Shown: positions 9,607-18,376, counted from the stretch's first letter. The stretch: DNA of 64,000 nt from CAWFPR01 sp963817635 (GCA_963817635.1 CAWFPR010000007.1:1-64000); one strand, 5' to 3'. Numbers and translations: made by a program. Notes: generated by a model from the sequence alone, not told the origin.

Positions 9607-10598
9607 CCGCCACCAGCTTTCCGTCCCTCCTGCAGCGCTTCTTCACCGATCGTTTGCGCCAGCAGCGCCAGGCCAGCGCCCACACGGTGGCTGGCTACCG
9701 CGACACATTCCGTCTCCTGTTGCGCTTCGCCGCCGAGCGCTTGCGTCGCGCCCCCTCGGCGCTGACGGTTGAGGATTTCACCCCGACGTTTGTCACCGAC
9801 TTTCTCGACCACCTCGAGCGCGTCCGGGGCAATAGCAATCGAACCCGAAATGCGCGGCTCGCCGCTATCCACTCGTTCGCGCAGTACGTCGCGATGAACG
9901 AGCCGGCCCATGCCTTACTGTGTCAGCGGTTGTTAGCCATTCCCACTCGACGCTATGAACGCAAGGTCATCGAGTTCCTCACGGCGGCCGAAATGGACGC
10001 GATCCTGGCGATACCCGATGCATCGACCTGGCTCGGACGCCGCGACCGCACCCTGCTCTTGGTGACCTTCCAAACGGGACTGCGCGTCTCCGAAGTGATT
10101 GGGCTTAAACGCGAGGACATTGTCTTGGGCCCAGGCGCGTATCTCCGCTGTCTGGGCAAAGGCCGGAAACACCGGTCCACCCCGCTCCGTTCCGATGCCG
10201 TCGCTGCGCTGACGGCGTGGTTACGGACACCGCCCGGTTCGCCGACGGCCCCGCTCTTTCCCGGCATCCGAGGTCAGTCGCTCAGTCGCGATGCCGTCGA
10301 GCGGATGGTCACGCGGTACACGGCTGCCGCGGCCGAACGGTGTGCTTCGTTGAAAGGCAAACGTGTCACGCCGCATGCGCTGCGCCATGGTACGGCCATG
10401 GAGCTCCTGCAGCATGGCGTCGACCGATCGGTGATCGCGCTCTGGCTTGGGCATGAGTCGGTGGAGACCACGCAGATGTATCTGCACGCGGACCTGCGGT
10501 TGAAGGAAGAGGCGCTTTCCCACACCACGCCGTTTCGGACGAAACCTGCCCGCTACCGGCCCAGCGACCAACTGCTGGCCTTTCTTGAAGCGTTGTGA
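9603..10598 (+). CDS. RIT recombinase C (tyrosine recombinase)
   Basis: A 331-residue intact protein. It has a core-binding N-terminus (FFTDRLRQQRQASAHTVAGY) and a catalytic domain with TGLRVSEVIGL (Arg), GKGRKHRSTPL (Lys), HALRHGTAMEL (HxxR), LGHESVETTQMYLHAD (His and Tyr). Third gene of the trio; the TGA ends at 10598, directly followed by a TTATGCC terminal block. Among the three it most resembles XerC/D-type recombinases. Confidence 0.93.
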   Translation: MTATSFPSLLQRFFTDRLRQQRQASAHTVAGYRDTFRLLLRFAAERLRRAPSALTVEDFTPTFVTDFLDHLERVRGNSNRTRNARLAAIHSFAQYVAMNEPAHALLCQRLLAIPTRRYERKVIEFLTAAEMDAILAIPDASTWLGRRDRTLLLVTFQTGLRVSEVIGLKREDIVLGPGAYLRCLGKGRKHRSTPLRSDAVAALTAWLRTPPGSPTAPLFPGIRGQSLSRDAVERMVTRYTAAAAERCASLKGKRVTPHALRHGTAMELLQHGVDRSVIALWLGHESVETTQMYLHADLRLKEEALSHTTPFRTKPARYRPSDQLLAFLEAL

Positions 10599-10666
10599 TT
10601 ATGCCGCGCGCCCCTCGCAGCAAATCGCGAGATCCTCCGGCCGACACGCCGTCCGTTCAGACGCGG

Positions 10667-10692
10667 TCGGCATAATCCAGGGCTCGGCATGA
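10667..10692 (-). repeat. RIT right inverted repeat
   Basis: Reverse complement begins TCATGCCGAGCCC and ends TTATGCCGA; the partner is 7287-7312. The outermost base abuts the TGGCGC target duplicate. Confidence 0.85.
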
Positions 10693-11765
10693 TGGCGCAT
10701 GTCGTGCCAGCGGAGGTCGATCCGCTCGAGCTGTTCTCGATTCCATTGCGCTCCCTCTCGTCCAGGTTTGGGTTCCACGCCGTTCGCCAGTAGCCGCAGA
10801 GTTTCCCAGGCGGTCTGGATGTTCGGCTGATAGGCGCCGTTGGCGCTGCCGAACGCGTAGCCGTCGGGACCGAGTTCCGACCGCCGCTCGAGGATCGCCG
10901 CCAGCCGCCCCTTCGGGTTGAAGGGAATGCGGCGGTTCTCCTTGTCCTTCGCCGTCGCGCCGGGAATGCCGATCTGGCACGTGTCCCAGTTCACGCGCTT
11001 GTTCTGAATCATCAGCATCTCGCCGCGCCGGCAGCAGAGTTCCAGGGCGCCGATGATGCGATCGTGGAGCAGGGCACCCACGTATTGATGCTCTGCCGTG
11101 TTCATCTGCTCGAGCGCCGCGTCCAGTAGGCGTTTCTCCTCGTCCCTGGTCAGCCGGCGGTCCCGGGCGGTCTCCGCTTTCTTGTTCAAGCGGACGCCGA
11201 ACCGGTGGAACGGTGAGCGGTTGAACAGCGGCGGCGTTTGCGCCATGCCCCAGTTCATCGCCGCGCGCAGCGTTTCGAGGACGCGGTGGATCGTCGCGAT
11301 CTCCACGTCCTCGGCGTATTCCGAGTCGGTCTTGAACTGGTTGATTTCGTCCGGTTCTTCGAGCGCGACCAGGGGAAGCCCCCCGAGATGTTCCTTCAGG
11401 ACGCCCAGGCGGCTGCGGATCGCTGCGACGCTGCGGAGGCCAGCGGGTTTGACACAGCGCTCCATGTAGGCGTCGAGGAAGGCGGAGACGTCGCCAAGGT
11501 TCGTGCCGGCCTCGATCGTTCGCCGTCGCGCCCGGCGAGGGTCCCGACCTGCCTTGATCTCGCCGATGAACAGCCGCTCCCAGTCGCGAGCCTCCTCCAT
11601 CGACTGAATGGGCCGCTGCCTGCCTGGATCCATTCGCGGGATGGCGAATTCGTTGGCCGGGATGCGGTACCGCTTGCCGCGAAACATCACGTCGAAGCGC
11701 AGATGTTCGAGGCACCTCCTTCCGTTCTTACAGTTGCGTTCGGTGCACCTTCGTCTGATGGTCAT
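10692..11765 (-). pseudogene. Island tyrosine integrase, N-terminal and core part (interrupted by RIT)
   Basis: Starts at ATG 11763-11765 with GGAGGAG upstream (MTIRRRCTERNC). Residues ~100-200 form the SAM-like core-binding domain (DVSAFLDAYMERCVKPAGLR). The catalytic region has LELCCRRGEMLMI (Arg), TAKDKENRRIPF (Lys) and WHDMRH, where the RIT element cuts the HxxR box. The rest of the gene is at 7071-7260. Joined, it gives ~420 residues. As it stands no active integrase can be made, so the island should be locked in place unless the RIT element leaves precisely. Confidence 0.92.
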
Positions 11766-11800
11766 CACTCCTCCTTCATGGTTGGCTCCTCTGACATCGT

Positions 11801-12073
11801 TCACGAGACGCGGGTCGGTGCGCCGCGCCGTATCCACTCGCGTACGTCCGCCGGATGAAACCGGCGCCCGCGCACGCCGAACCGCTGCGACGTGAGCAGG
11901 CCGCGCGAGTAGGCGCGGCGGACGGTTTCCTCGTGGCAGCCGATATACTCGGCGACCTCGAATGCTGTCAACAGTCGGTTCGGGAGGCCGCCTGTCGCAG
12001 CGGCGTCCGCGTCTGCGCCGCCGTCGTAATCGTTGCGGACAGGTTCCTCATCGATCTGCAAGTGCTTCCTCAT
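11801..12073 (-). CDS. Excisionase-like MerR/XRE-type helix-turn-helix protein
   Basis: A 90-residue protein upstream of and co-directional with the integrase, stop 35 bp before its ATG. It contains RLLTAFEVAEYIGCHEETV, then RRAYSRGLLTSQRFGVRGR and FHPADVREWI, the layout of helix_turn_helix_17 / AlpA-type excisionases. It probably bends att DNA and directs excision, and may repress int. A diverged partial copy of its C-terminal end lies at 14879-15036. Confidence 0.85.
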   Translation of the reverse strand: MRKHLQIDEEPVRNDYDGGADADAAATGGLPNRLLTAFEVAEYIGCHEETVRRAYSRGLLTSQRFGVRGRRFHPADVREWIRRGAPTRVS

Positions 12074-12152
12074 CGCGTCCTCCGCGTCTGTGGGCGCCGC
12101 TGAGCGCGGTGCCAGGGTTGTGGTGAAGACGCGAGCCGGTGGGCACCGCCGT

Positions 12153-12179
12153 GAGTGAAGGGCCTGAGGCCGTTCACTC
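12153..12179 (+). other. Hairpin 1 of a three-member family, conserved GGCC-TGA-GGCC cap
   Basis: Outer 7-bp stem GAGTGAA / TTCACTC, then a G-G mismatch, then GGCC / GGCC with a TGA loop. Cap and mismatch are shared with the hairpins at 12505 and 12619, while the outer stem sequence differs but stays paired. Confidence 0.75.
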
Positions 12180-12504
12180 TTTCGGCGGCCGGCTCGGAGG
12201 ACCGGCGGTCATGCGGGGCTGAAAGCCGCGCCTGCCATTCCGGTGTTGAGCGCGATGACGCCGACGATGGCTGTGCCCGGTCGGCGCTCGCGGATCTCGT
12301 CCGCGATGTTCGGCTCATGGGGCCAGAGGCGCGCTGGAGATGGTCTCGAGCGCGTCCAAGCCCAATGCCCAGGCTGCGACCTCTCGTGGCGAGGCAATCG
12401 CGCGCAGGGCCTTCTGTGCGGGTTTCCCGGTCCCTCGGTGATGCGCTCAGGTGCGGGTGACTGTGTCAAACCGCAGTCGAGCGCGAGTCGCGTTGTGTGC
12501 CGTT

Positions 12505-12533
12505 GCCGCGGGTGGCCTGAGGCCGTCTGCGGC
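12505..12533 (+). other. Hairpin 2 of the family
   Basis: Outer stem of 8 pairs (12505-12512 with 12526-12533, two of them G-T), then T opposite G, then GGCC-TGA-GGCC. Same layout as the hairpins at 12153 and 12619 with a different outer stem. Confidence 0.7.
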
Positions 12534-12618
12534 TGTCTTCAATCGGCTGCGACCCTGACCACCGTTCCGGTAAGGGCGCTTCTTGCTGTGCCCTATGGGC
12601 GACGAGCTCGAAGCATGG

Positions 12619-12645
12619 CCCACGAGGACCTGAGGCCGTCGTGGG
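12619..12645 (+). other. Hairpin 3 of the family
   Basis: Outer 7-bp stem CCCACGA / TCGTGGG, a G-G mismatch, then GACC-TGA-GGCC (one A-C mismatch in the cap). Layout identical to hairpin 1 base for base. Confidence 0.75.
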
Positions 12646-12780
12646 GTGTGGCGACCAATCGCCACGCGAGATGTAATGGAAATTACGCCTGTCGCCGCTC
12701 CGTGTCAAGTCGACGTCGCGACGACGTCGCGACGCACGATCGAGAACTGCACGGCCGAGACGTCCTGTAAGATCGGCTCT

Positions 12781-13555
12781 ATGACCCCGTTACTCGCAGT
12801 CGTCCTGGCGGGCTCCGTAACCATCGGGTCTCACACGTCAACACAGGCTGGTTCCATCGTCGGCTGCATGTCCGATATCACGAGAAAACCCGTTCCGGGT
12901 GGAACGGTGACTGCGAAGGCTGACGGACTGGAACGGACGACAATGGCGGACAAGTCCGGCTGTTATGCGTTGAGAGATCTGCCGGCGGGCTGGTACAGAG
13001 TGACCGCGCGCCTGCTGGGGTTTGATAATGTCACGCGGGACAGGTTGGCAGTCGTCTCTGCAACTCCGACGCGCCTGGATTTCACAATGCGCGTGAGCCC
13101 GATCTGTGAGTGCGTTCGCGTTGCCGGAACCCTTGCGGAGCACTGGAAACACGCGGATGCAGTTCTCCACATTCGACTCTCGGATTCCGAAACCACGGGA
13201 TCGACGCCGCAGGGGTATTACCGCCACGCGGCGACTGTGCTCACAGCACTGAAGGAGCCCCCCGGTCGTCCCGAGCCGCTGTTCGTGATTCAGAATCAGC
13301 GAAGTGGCGTGCCCGGGCCTGTACGATGTTGGACAAGAGCTGGTGGCATTCCTCGAGTCGTCCGGGGCTGACGCGTTTCGTATCACCAATGACGAGCCTG
13401 GGTTGGCTGTCCCCACCGGAAGCCACGATCCCTCAATGGCGTTCCTGGTCCAGGACGGCCGTATTCAGCGCGCTCCACCAGAATTCACCCGTTATGTCGG
13501 AAGGCCGATTGAAGCCTTCCTCGATGAATTGCGCAGAGTCTCGACTCGCAAGTGA
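12781..13555 (+). CDS. Secreted carboxypeptidase-regulatory-like (Ig-like fold) protein, one apparent frameshift
   Basis: Starts at ATG 12781 with a signal peptide (MTPLLAVVLAGSVTIGSHTS). Residues 20-105 look like a CarboxypepD_reg / SpaA-type beta-sandwich: GCMSDITRKPVPGGTV, TTMADKSGCYALRDLPAG, WYRVTARLLGF. The rest is a Cys-containing region I do not recognise. Near 13318 one extra C shifts the frame; removing it joins RSGVPG to LYDVGQELVAFLE and runs to the TGA at 13553-13555. Island cargo; function unknown. Confidence 0.7.
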
Positions 13556-13860
13556 GAGCGATCATTCCGCCGGCGCGCTCCGGTAGTTGCCGAGCCTTTC
13601 GGAAGCGCGCCGAGCGCGTCAAGGCCGCGTGGCGTCAACCGCCGCCCGTCCTCACGGCAGCGCCCGCGGCAACACTGCGGCCTCCAAGGGGTTGCGCCAG
13701 CTCGTGAGCGGCGCCGCCCGCAGAGGGCGGGCCTACTTGCTTTCCATGCCCGGTTCAATCAGGGGGCAACCGCGCCCTGGAGGGCCGTCTCCCCCCTCGG
13801 CCCCCGGGTCGGCGGACGAACCGAATCATCCGCGCGACAATGGTAAAGGCTCAGGTGCCC
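13556..13860. other. Intergenic region with a partial REP-like palindrome
   Basis: No gene seen. A block near 13603-13630 (GCGCGCCGAGCGCGTCAAGG) resembles the left arm of the palindromic repeat at 18377-18455. A GC hairpin (CCCGCAGAGGGCGGG) follows near 13720. Confidence 0.5.
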
Positions 13861-14168
13861 ATGACCCACGTGCTGGAAAGCCATCGTCAGGCACTCATAC
13901 CGCTGTGCAGGAGTACCGTGTCCGCCGGCTGGACGTGTTCGGTTCGGCGACTCGCAGCGACTTCGATGAAGCGTCGAGCGACGTCGACCTGCTCGTACAG
14001 TTCGAGGACATGCCATACGCCGATCGGGCTGATGCGTATCTGGGCCTTCTGACGGCTGTGGAGTCACTCCTTTCACGTCACGTCGACCTGGTTGAGGCGG
14101 CGCCGGAAACCAACCGGGACCTGCGTCGGGGAATCGAGGAATCCCGAGAGATGGTTTATGCCGCGTGA
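13861..14168 (+). CDS. MntA-like nucleotidyltransferase antitoxin (one apparent frameshift)
   Basis: The natural start is MTHVLESHRQALIPLC at ATG 13861. The frame then moves by one base near 13908 (a lost base) into EYRVRRLDVFGSATRSDFDE and SDVDLLVQFEDMPYADRADA, the minimal nucleotidyltransferase signature GSxxR...SDxDL. In characterised pairs this protein polyadenylates the HEPN toxin on a tyrosine and so inactivates it. The stop overlaps the likely start of the HepT gene. About 102 residues. Confidence 0.85.
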
Positions 14169-14507
14169 CCGCGGGCGTGGCTCGCGGACATCGTGGCGGC
14201 CTGCGACCTGCTGACCGAGTTCACCGCGGGCAAGATGTTCACCGACTACGCCGCGGATCCCCTGGTGCGATCGGCTGTAGAGCGTCAGTTCGAGATAGTG
14301 GGTGAAGCGCTGCGCGTTGCCCTGCAACACCAGCCTGAGCTGGCCGACAAGATCACCGATGCGCGCGCGATCATCGCCTTCCGAAACCAGCTGACTCACG
14401 CATATAGCGGCGTCGACCACGCGACGGTCTGGGGTCTCTTGGAACGGCGTGTACCCCAGCTCCGGACGGAAGTCGCACGCCTCCTGGCGACGCTGACAGA
14501 CCAATAG
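14158..14507 (+). CDS. HepT-like HEPN ribonuclease toxin (DUF86; one apparent frameshift near the start)
   Basis: The expected start is ATG 14158 (MPRDRG), overlapping the antitoxin stop. A one-base loss near 14176 shifts to WLADIVAACDLLTEFTAGK, and the frame then runs to 14507; a GTG at 14193 would give a shorter in-frame form. The HEPN motif RX4HXY is intact as RNQLTHAY. The family cleaves RNA, often tRNA, and is neutralised by its MntA partner. Both partners carrying a shift near the N-terminus could be base-call error or real decay. Confidence 0.85.
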
Positions 14508-14522
14508 AGCAGCGGGTCGAGT

Positions 14523-14715
14523 TCAACAGCGATCGTGCAGTGTTTCCCGGTCGGCGTGCGGGCCCTGTGAGAAGAAACGCATGCTCGCGATACCGGCCTT
14601 CAAGCGCACGACAGCAGGCGAGCGGTCCCGCTCCGACTGCTCGATCGTTTTTACGATGAGCCGCACCCGTTGATTTTCGCGAAGGGGCATCGGCTGTAAG
14701 CGATGAAGAACGGCG
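14523..14715 (-). pseudogene. Remnant of a DUF104 (AF2212-type) antitoxin
   Basis: The minus strand encodes LQPMPLRENQRVRLIVKTIE, then RDRSPAVVRLKAGIASMRFF and a stop after LHDRC. It lines up along its length with the intact antitoxin at 19319-19543 (LPLKDKQRVRLTVETIDE, AIARLKAGIEGMHFF, LHDQR). The expected N-terminal strand and start codon are not recognisable, and no PIN partner lies beside it. Confidence 0.65.
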
Positions 14716-14878
14716 GCTGATCGCTGTCAGGCAACAGGGATCAACGGAGAGAGATGGCCATAGCGGTGGCCCATCTCCAAAGCTTCGACCCCGGCCTGCG
14801 CCGGCCGACACGACCTCGTCGAGCGCGTGGGATCCGCATGCGACGAAGGCGGTCTCTCCATCCTGAATCGTCCCTCCT
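14716..14878. other. Short non-coding stretch between antitoxin remnant and excisionase remnant
   Basis: No gene, hairpin or repeat I can support. Confidence 0.4.
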
Positions 14879-15036
14879 TCATGGTTGGCTCCTCTGAAAT
14901 CGTTCACGAGGCGAGACGCGGGTCGGTGCGCCGCGCCTTATCCACTCGCGTACGTCCGCCGGATAAAGCCAGCGCCCCGCGCGGGTGACCCGCAGGAAAA
15001 CCTCTTGCGTGAGGCGGGCCGACCCGCTCCACTTGA
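14879..15036 (-). pseudogene. Excisionase C-terminal remnant (partial duplicate of 11801-12073)
   Basis: The minus strand reads LTQEVFLRVTRAGR then WLYPADVREWIRRGAPTRVS, matching the excisionase ending FHPADVREWIRRGAPTRVS. About 110 bp of nucleotide similarity continue past the stop into the xis-int leader. A 5-bp insertion just after RVS removes the stop codon. No start codon or N-terminal half is present. Confidence 0.8.
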
Positions 15037-15069
15037 CATTCGAGTCGAAGGGGCCTATCGTCCACTTGA

Positions 15070-15426
15070 ATGGCCAGTGAACCATCCGACCACGGCATTG
15101 TCCTGTTGCAGGGGACTCTTGACCTGATCGTGCTGCGTGCGCTCGAGACGATGGGCCCGCAGCACGCGTACGCCCTGGCGGCGCGACTCGAGCAGGTCAC
15201 CGAGCATCCCTTGACGCTCAACCAGGGGACGCTCTATCCCGCCCTCGTCCGGCTCGAGCAGCGCGGCTGGATTCGTGGTGATTGGAGGAAGACCGACCGC
15301 GGTCGCGACGCCAAGTATTACGGCATCACCAAAGCCGGCACGCGCGCGCTGGCGGGGCAGACCGAGAAATGGCATCGTCTCGCCGGGTTGGTGAACGCGC
15401 TGCTGGCAGGCGAGGACGGCCGCTGA
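15070..15426 (+). CDS. PadR-family transcriptional regulator
   Basis: A 118-residue winged-helix protein: LLQGTLDLIVLRALE, AYALAARLEQVTEHPLTLNQ, GTLYPALVRLEQRGWIRGDW, then YYGITKAGTRAL, the classic PadR fold. It ends one base before the ATG of the large permease, an arrangement repeated across Acidobacteria where PadR genes sit directly upstream of orphan FtsX permeases. It probably represses this two-gene unit in response to a membrane or drug signal; the signal is unknown. Confidence 0.92.
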   Translation: MASEPSDHGIVLLQGTLDLIVLRALETMGPQHAYALAARLEQVTEHPLTLNQGTLYPALVRLEQRGWIRGDWRKTDRGRDAKYYGITKAGTRALAGQTEKWHRLAGLVNALLAGEDGR

Positions 15427-15427
15427 G

Positions 15428-18085
15428 ATGTCGACGCTGCGACGATGGATGCGCCGCCTGCAAAATGCCCTGTCCCCTGGTCGTGCCGAGCGCGAGGCGA
15501 CGCGGGAGATCGAAGCGCATGTTCAACTGATCGAAGACGAACTGCTCGATCGGGGTCTCTCGCCTGAAGACGCCCGCACTGCCGCAAGACGGGCCCTGGG
15601 CGGCCCCGACACCGTGCGTCGGTCCCACGAGGACGCCCGCTCCTTCATCTGGCTCGATGATCTGCGCCGGGACGTCGCGTACACCGCGCGAACCCTGCTC
15701 CGCGCGCCCGCCTTCGCGGCTGTCGTCATCCTCACGCTGGCGCTCGGCATCGGCGCAACGACAGCCATCTTCACGGTCGTTGATCACGTGCTCTTGCGGT
15801 CCCTGCCGCTTCCGCACGCGGACCGGCTTGTTCGCCTTTACGAGTCGAACACCGCGCAGGGAAGCCCGCGCGAGGACGCGTCTCCTGCCAATGCGGCAGA
15901 CTGGCGGCGCGCCGCGACGTCCTTCGACCTGATGACCGTGATCGGCGGAACGTCCTTGACGCTGACCGGAGGCGCGGAGCCCGAGGCCGTCATCGGCATG
16001 GTCGTCGACTCTCAATTCTTCACCCTGACGGGCGCCACACCTGAACTCGGCCACCTGTTTCCGCCGGCCGCGTACCAGTCGGCTGCCAACGCGCCGCTCG
16101 GTCCCGTGCGCGTGCGCGAGAAGCCTACGGGCACGGCGGACGTCATTCTCAGCCACGCTCTGTGGCTCCGGCAGTTCGGCGGGGACCCGAACGTCGTCGG
16201 CCGCACCATCACGCTGAACGAGCAACGCGCCGTCGTGGCCGGCGTGATGCCGGCGACGTTTCGCTTCGACGAGTCGGCGTGGGGAGCGGCGGACTGCTGG
16301 ATTCCCTGGATTCCATCGGCGACGGCGGCGCCGTCGATGCGCAGATATCGTACATTTGTCGCGATCGCGAGGCTGAAGTCTGAGGTCAGCCTTGCCGCCG
16401 CGCAGTCCGAGATGACGAGTATCGCGGCCGGGCTTGCGCAGGCGTATCCCGCCGATGCCGGCTGGACCGTACGAGTGGAACCGCTGAAAGACACGCTCGT
16501 GAGCAGCGACGTACGGCTGACGCTCCTGATTCTGCTCGGCGGGGCTGGCTGCCTGCTCCTGATCGCCGGGGCGAACGTCACAAACCTGGTGCTCATGCGA
16601 GCGACGGGGCGGACTCGCGAGGTGGCCGTGCGGATTGCCATTGGCGCGGGTCGCACACGACTGATCCGCCAGTGGATGACCGAGAGTACCGTGCTGGCAC
16701 TTGCCGGAGGCGTCGGAGGGTTCGTCGTCAGCTCGTGGGCCGCGCCTGTGCTCGCCGCTCACGCGCCAGTCAAGCTTCCGCACGTCCACGTCGTCAGCGC
16801 GGACGCCCGAATCTTCGCCTTCAGCATGATCCTGTCGCTCGTGGTTGGGCTGTCGTGCGGCCTCGCTCCGGCGTTCGCCTTACTCCACACACCTCTCGCC
16901 GCGCTGCGCTCATCGGCTCCGCTGGGCGGCCCAGGCGGTCAGCGGCGGTTGCGTCTGTCGCTGGTGGTGGCGCAGATTGGCATCGCCATCGTGCTCCTCG
17001 TCGCCGGCGGTCTTCTTGGAAGGACGCTACTGGCCGTCCGTAGTGTCGATCTCGGATTCAGCCCGGCAGGCGTGCTCACATTTGGCGCCTTTCCGCGATA
17101 CGAGCAGGTTCCCGCGATCCAGGCGTTCCACCGCGGACTTCTCGCGCGAATCGAGAGGATCGCCGGCGTGGAGGCTGCCGGGATTGGCACGCTTACCCCA
17201 GTTATGGGCTTTGGCATCGCCGTCGAGGGTCAGGAAAAACCGGTCGATGTCGGCATGGACGCACCGACTCCGGGGTACTTCAGCGCTCTTGGTATTCGCC
17301 TGCGCAAAGGGCGCCTCCTCAACGATCAGGACCGCAGCAACGCTCCCCCGGTCGCTGTCGTCAACAACGCGCTCGCCCGGCGCGCCTGGGGCACGGTCGA
17401 CGTCGTGGGACGCAGGCTGCGGCTGGACGAGCCGGACATGCCCTGGATCACGGTCGTGGGTGTCGTCGACGATGTGCGAATCACGAATCTCGAGGACGGC
17501 GGCCCGCCGATCCTCTATATCCCTTACGAGCAGAACGCGCTCGTCGCGGCTGGCATGTTCGTGGTTCGGACAACAGGCGATCCGCACCAGTTGCTCCCCG
17601 GCGTCAGGGCGGCGGTCCGGAGCCTCGATCCCAATGTCGCCGTGACGCGGCCCGCGACGATGGACGAGCGGCTGGAGAAACTCGTGGCCGCGCGAGTGTT
17701 CAATTTCTGGTTCATCGGAGGCTTCTCGACGATGGCGCTGCTGCTGGCGGCCATCGGCGTGTACGGGATGGTCGGCGAAGTGGTGGCGAGCCGGACGCGG
17801 GAGATCGCCGTTCGCGTGGCGCTCGGTGCGGACCAATGGCGCGTGTTACGGCCGGTCCTCCTGCGGATGATGGCCGTCACGATGGCCGGCATTGCGATCG
17901 GGCTGTCAGTCACGGCCGTGACGGTCCGTTGGCTGGGCACGCTGCTCTTCGGCGTGCGGCCATTGGATCCGCTGACACTGGTGCTCGTCCCCGTCGTGTT
18001 CCTTGCTGCCGCCCTGGTCGCGACGGCCGGTCCCGCCCGGCGCGCGACCGGAATCGACCCGATGGTCGCACTGAAGCACGACTGA
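15428..18085 (+). CDS. Acidobacterial-type orphan FtsX/MacB permease (ADOP family)
   Basis: An 885-residue intact protein. Residues 1-75 are the cytosolic helical N-terminus typical of the family (REIEAHVQLIEDELLDRG, EDARTAARRALGG). Then come a TM helix (VVILTLALGIGATTAIFTVV), a MacB-type periplasmic core domain, a three-helix FtsX domain, and a second periplasmic plus FtsX unit ending PARRATGIDPMVALKHD. The duplicated permease has no ATPase gene beside it, hence 'orphan'. It may use an ATPase encoded elsewhere for export or envelope work. Its location inside the tRNA island suggests it is transferable cargo. Confidence 0.9.
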   Translation: MSTLRRWMRRLQNALSPGRAEREATREIEAHVQLIEDELLDRGLSPEDARTAARRALGGPDTVRRSHEDARSFIWLDDLRRDVAYTARTLLRAPAFAAVVILTLALGIGATTAIFTVVDHVLLRSLPLPHADRLVRLYESNTAQGSPREDASPANAADWRRAATSFDLMTVIGGTSLTLTGGAEPEAVIGMVVDSQFFTLTGATPELGHLFPPAAYQSAANAPLGPVRVREKPTGTADVILSHALWLRQFGGDPNVVGRTITLNEQRAVVAGVMPATFRFDESAWGAADCWIPWIPSATAAPSMRRYRTFVAIARLKSEVSLAAAQSEMTSIAAGLAQAYPADAGWTVRVEPLKDTLVSSDVRLTLLILLGGAGCLLLIAGANVTNLVLMRATGRTREVAVRIAIGAGRTRLIRQWMTESTVLALAGGVGGFVVSSWAAPVLAAHAPVKLPHVHVVSADARIFAFSMILSLVVGLSCGLAPAFALLHTPLAALRSSAPLGGPGGQRRLRLSLVVAQIGIAIVLLVAGGLLGRTLLAVRSVDLGFSPAGVLTFGAFPRYEQVPAIQAFHRGLLARIERIAGVEAAGIGTLTPVMGFGIAVEGQEKPVDVGMDAPTPGYFSALGIRLRKGRLLNDQDRSNAPPVAVVNNALARRAWGTVDVVGRRLRLDEPDMPWITVVGVVDDVRITNLEDGGPPILYIPYEQNALVAAGMFVVRTTGDPHQLLPGVRAAVRSLDPNVAVTRPATMDERLEKLVAARVFNFWFIGGFSTMALLLAAIGVYGMVGEVVASRTREIAVRVALGADQWRVLRPVLLRMMAVTMAGIAIGLSVTAVTVRWLGTLLFGVRPLDPLTLVLVPVVFLAAALVATAGPARRATGIDPMVALKHD

Positions 18086-18376
18086 TGGGCCGTTGAGAGC
18101 CGTGGCCGCGGGAGACGACGCGGCGCTGTCGCCCGTGCGGCCTTGTGATCCCCACGTTGGCGCGAGAACGCTCGCGCTTATCAGCGATAAACCACATGCT
18201 TGTTGCGACAATCGTCCAGAATCGAATTGCGGAGAACACTCGTCGTGGATCAGGTCTTCTTGCATTGTGATGTGGAGAGCGCATCGAAACGCTGCAGATT
18301 GTGGCTCGCAGTTCGGTCGCGCAAGGGTCTTCGACTCAGCGCACGACTGGTTCGGTCCAATTAATTGCCAACCACT

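Larger units (their letters stand above)
7261..10692 (+). mobile_element. RIT element (recombinase in trio), inserted in the island integrase gene
   Basis: A 3432-bp insertion flanked by the direct repeat TGGCGC (7255-7260 and 10693-10698). It carries three co-oriented tyrosine recombinase genes, each overlapping the next by ATGA, the defining layout of RIT elements. Near the ends lie 26-bp inverted repeats (7287-7312 and 10667-10692, 25/26 identical), and TTATGCC / GGCATAA blocks recur at both ends (7261, 7274, 7304, 7374, 10599, 10670). The left end has 26 extra bases outside its inverted repeat, including the palindrome GCCGCGCGCGGC, so the ends are not symmetrical. Removing the element and one target copy restores the integrase reading frame through HDMRHEGAC. 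Confidence 0.9.
12074..12780. other. 707-bp gene-free region upstream of the excisionase with three related hairpins
   Basis: I see no convincing coding region on either strand. The open frames here are short, lack ribosome sites and resemble no family I know. What it does hold is three structurally homologous stem-loops, listed separately, all between the start of the excisionase and the next plus-strand gene. Confidence 0.6.

Noticed and set aside
12155..12181. Ordinary transcription terminator for a gene in the 12 kb region
   Set aside because: No gene ends there on either strand, no T-tract follows, and the same cap recurs in two other hairpins nearby.
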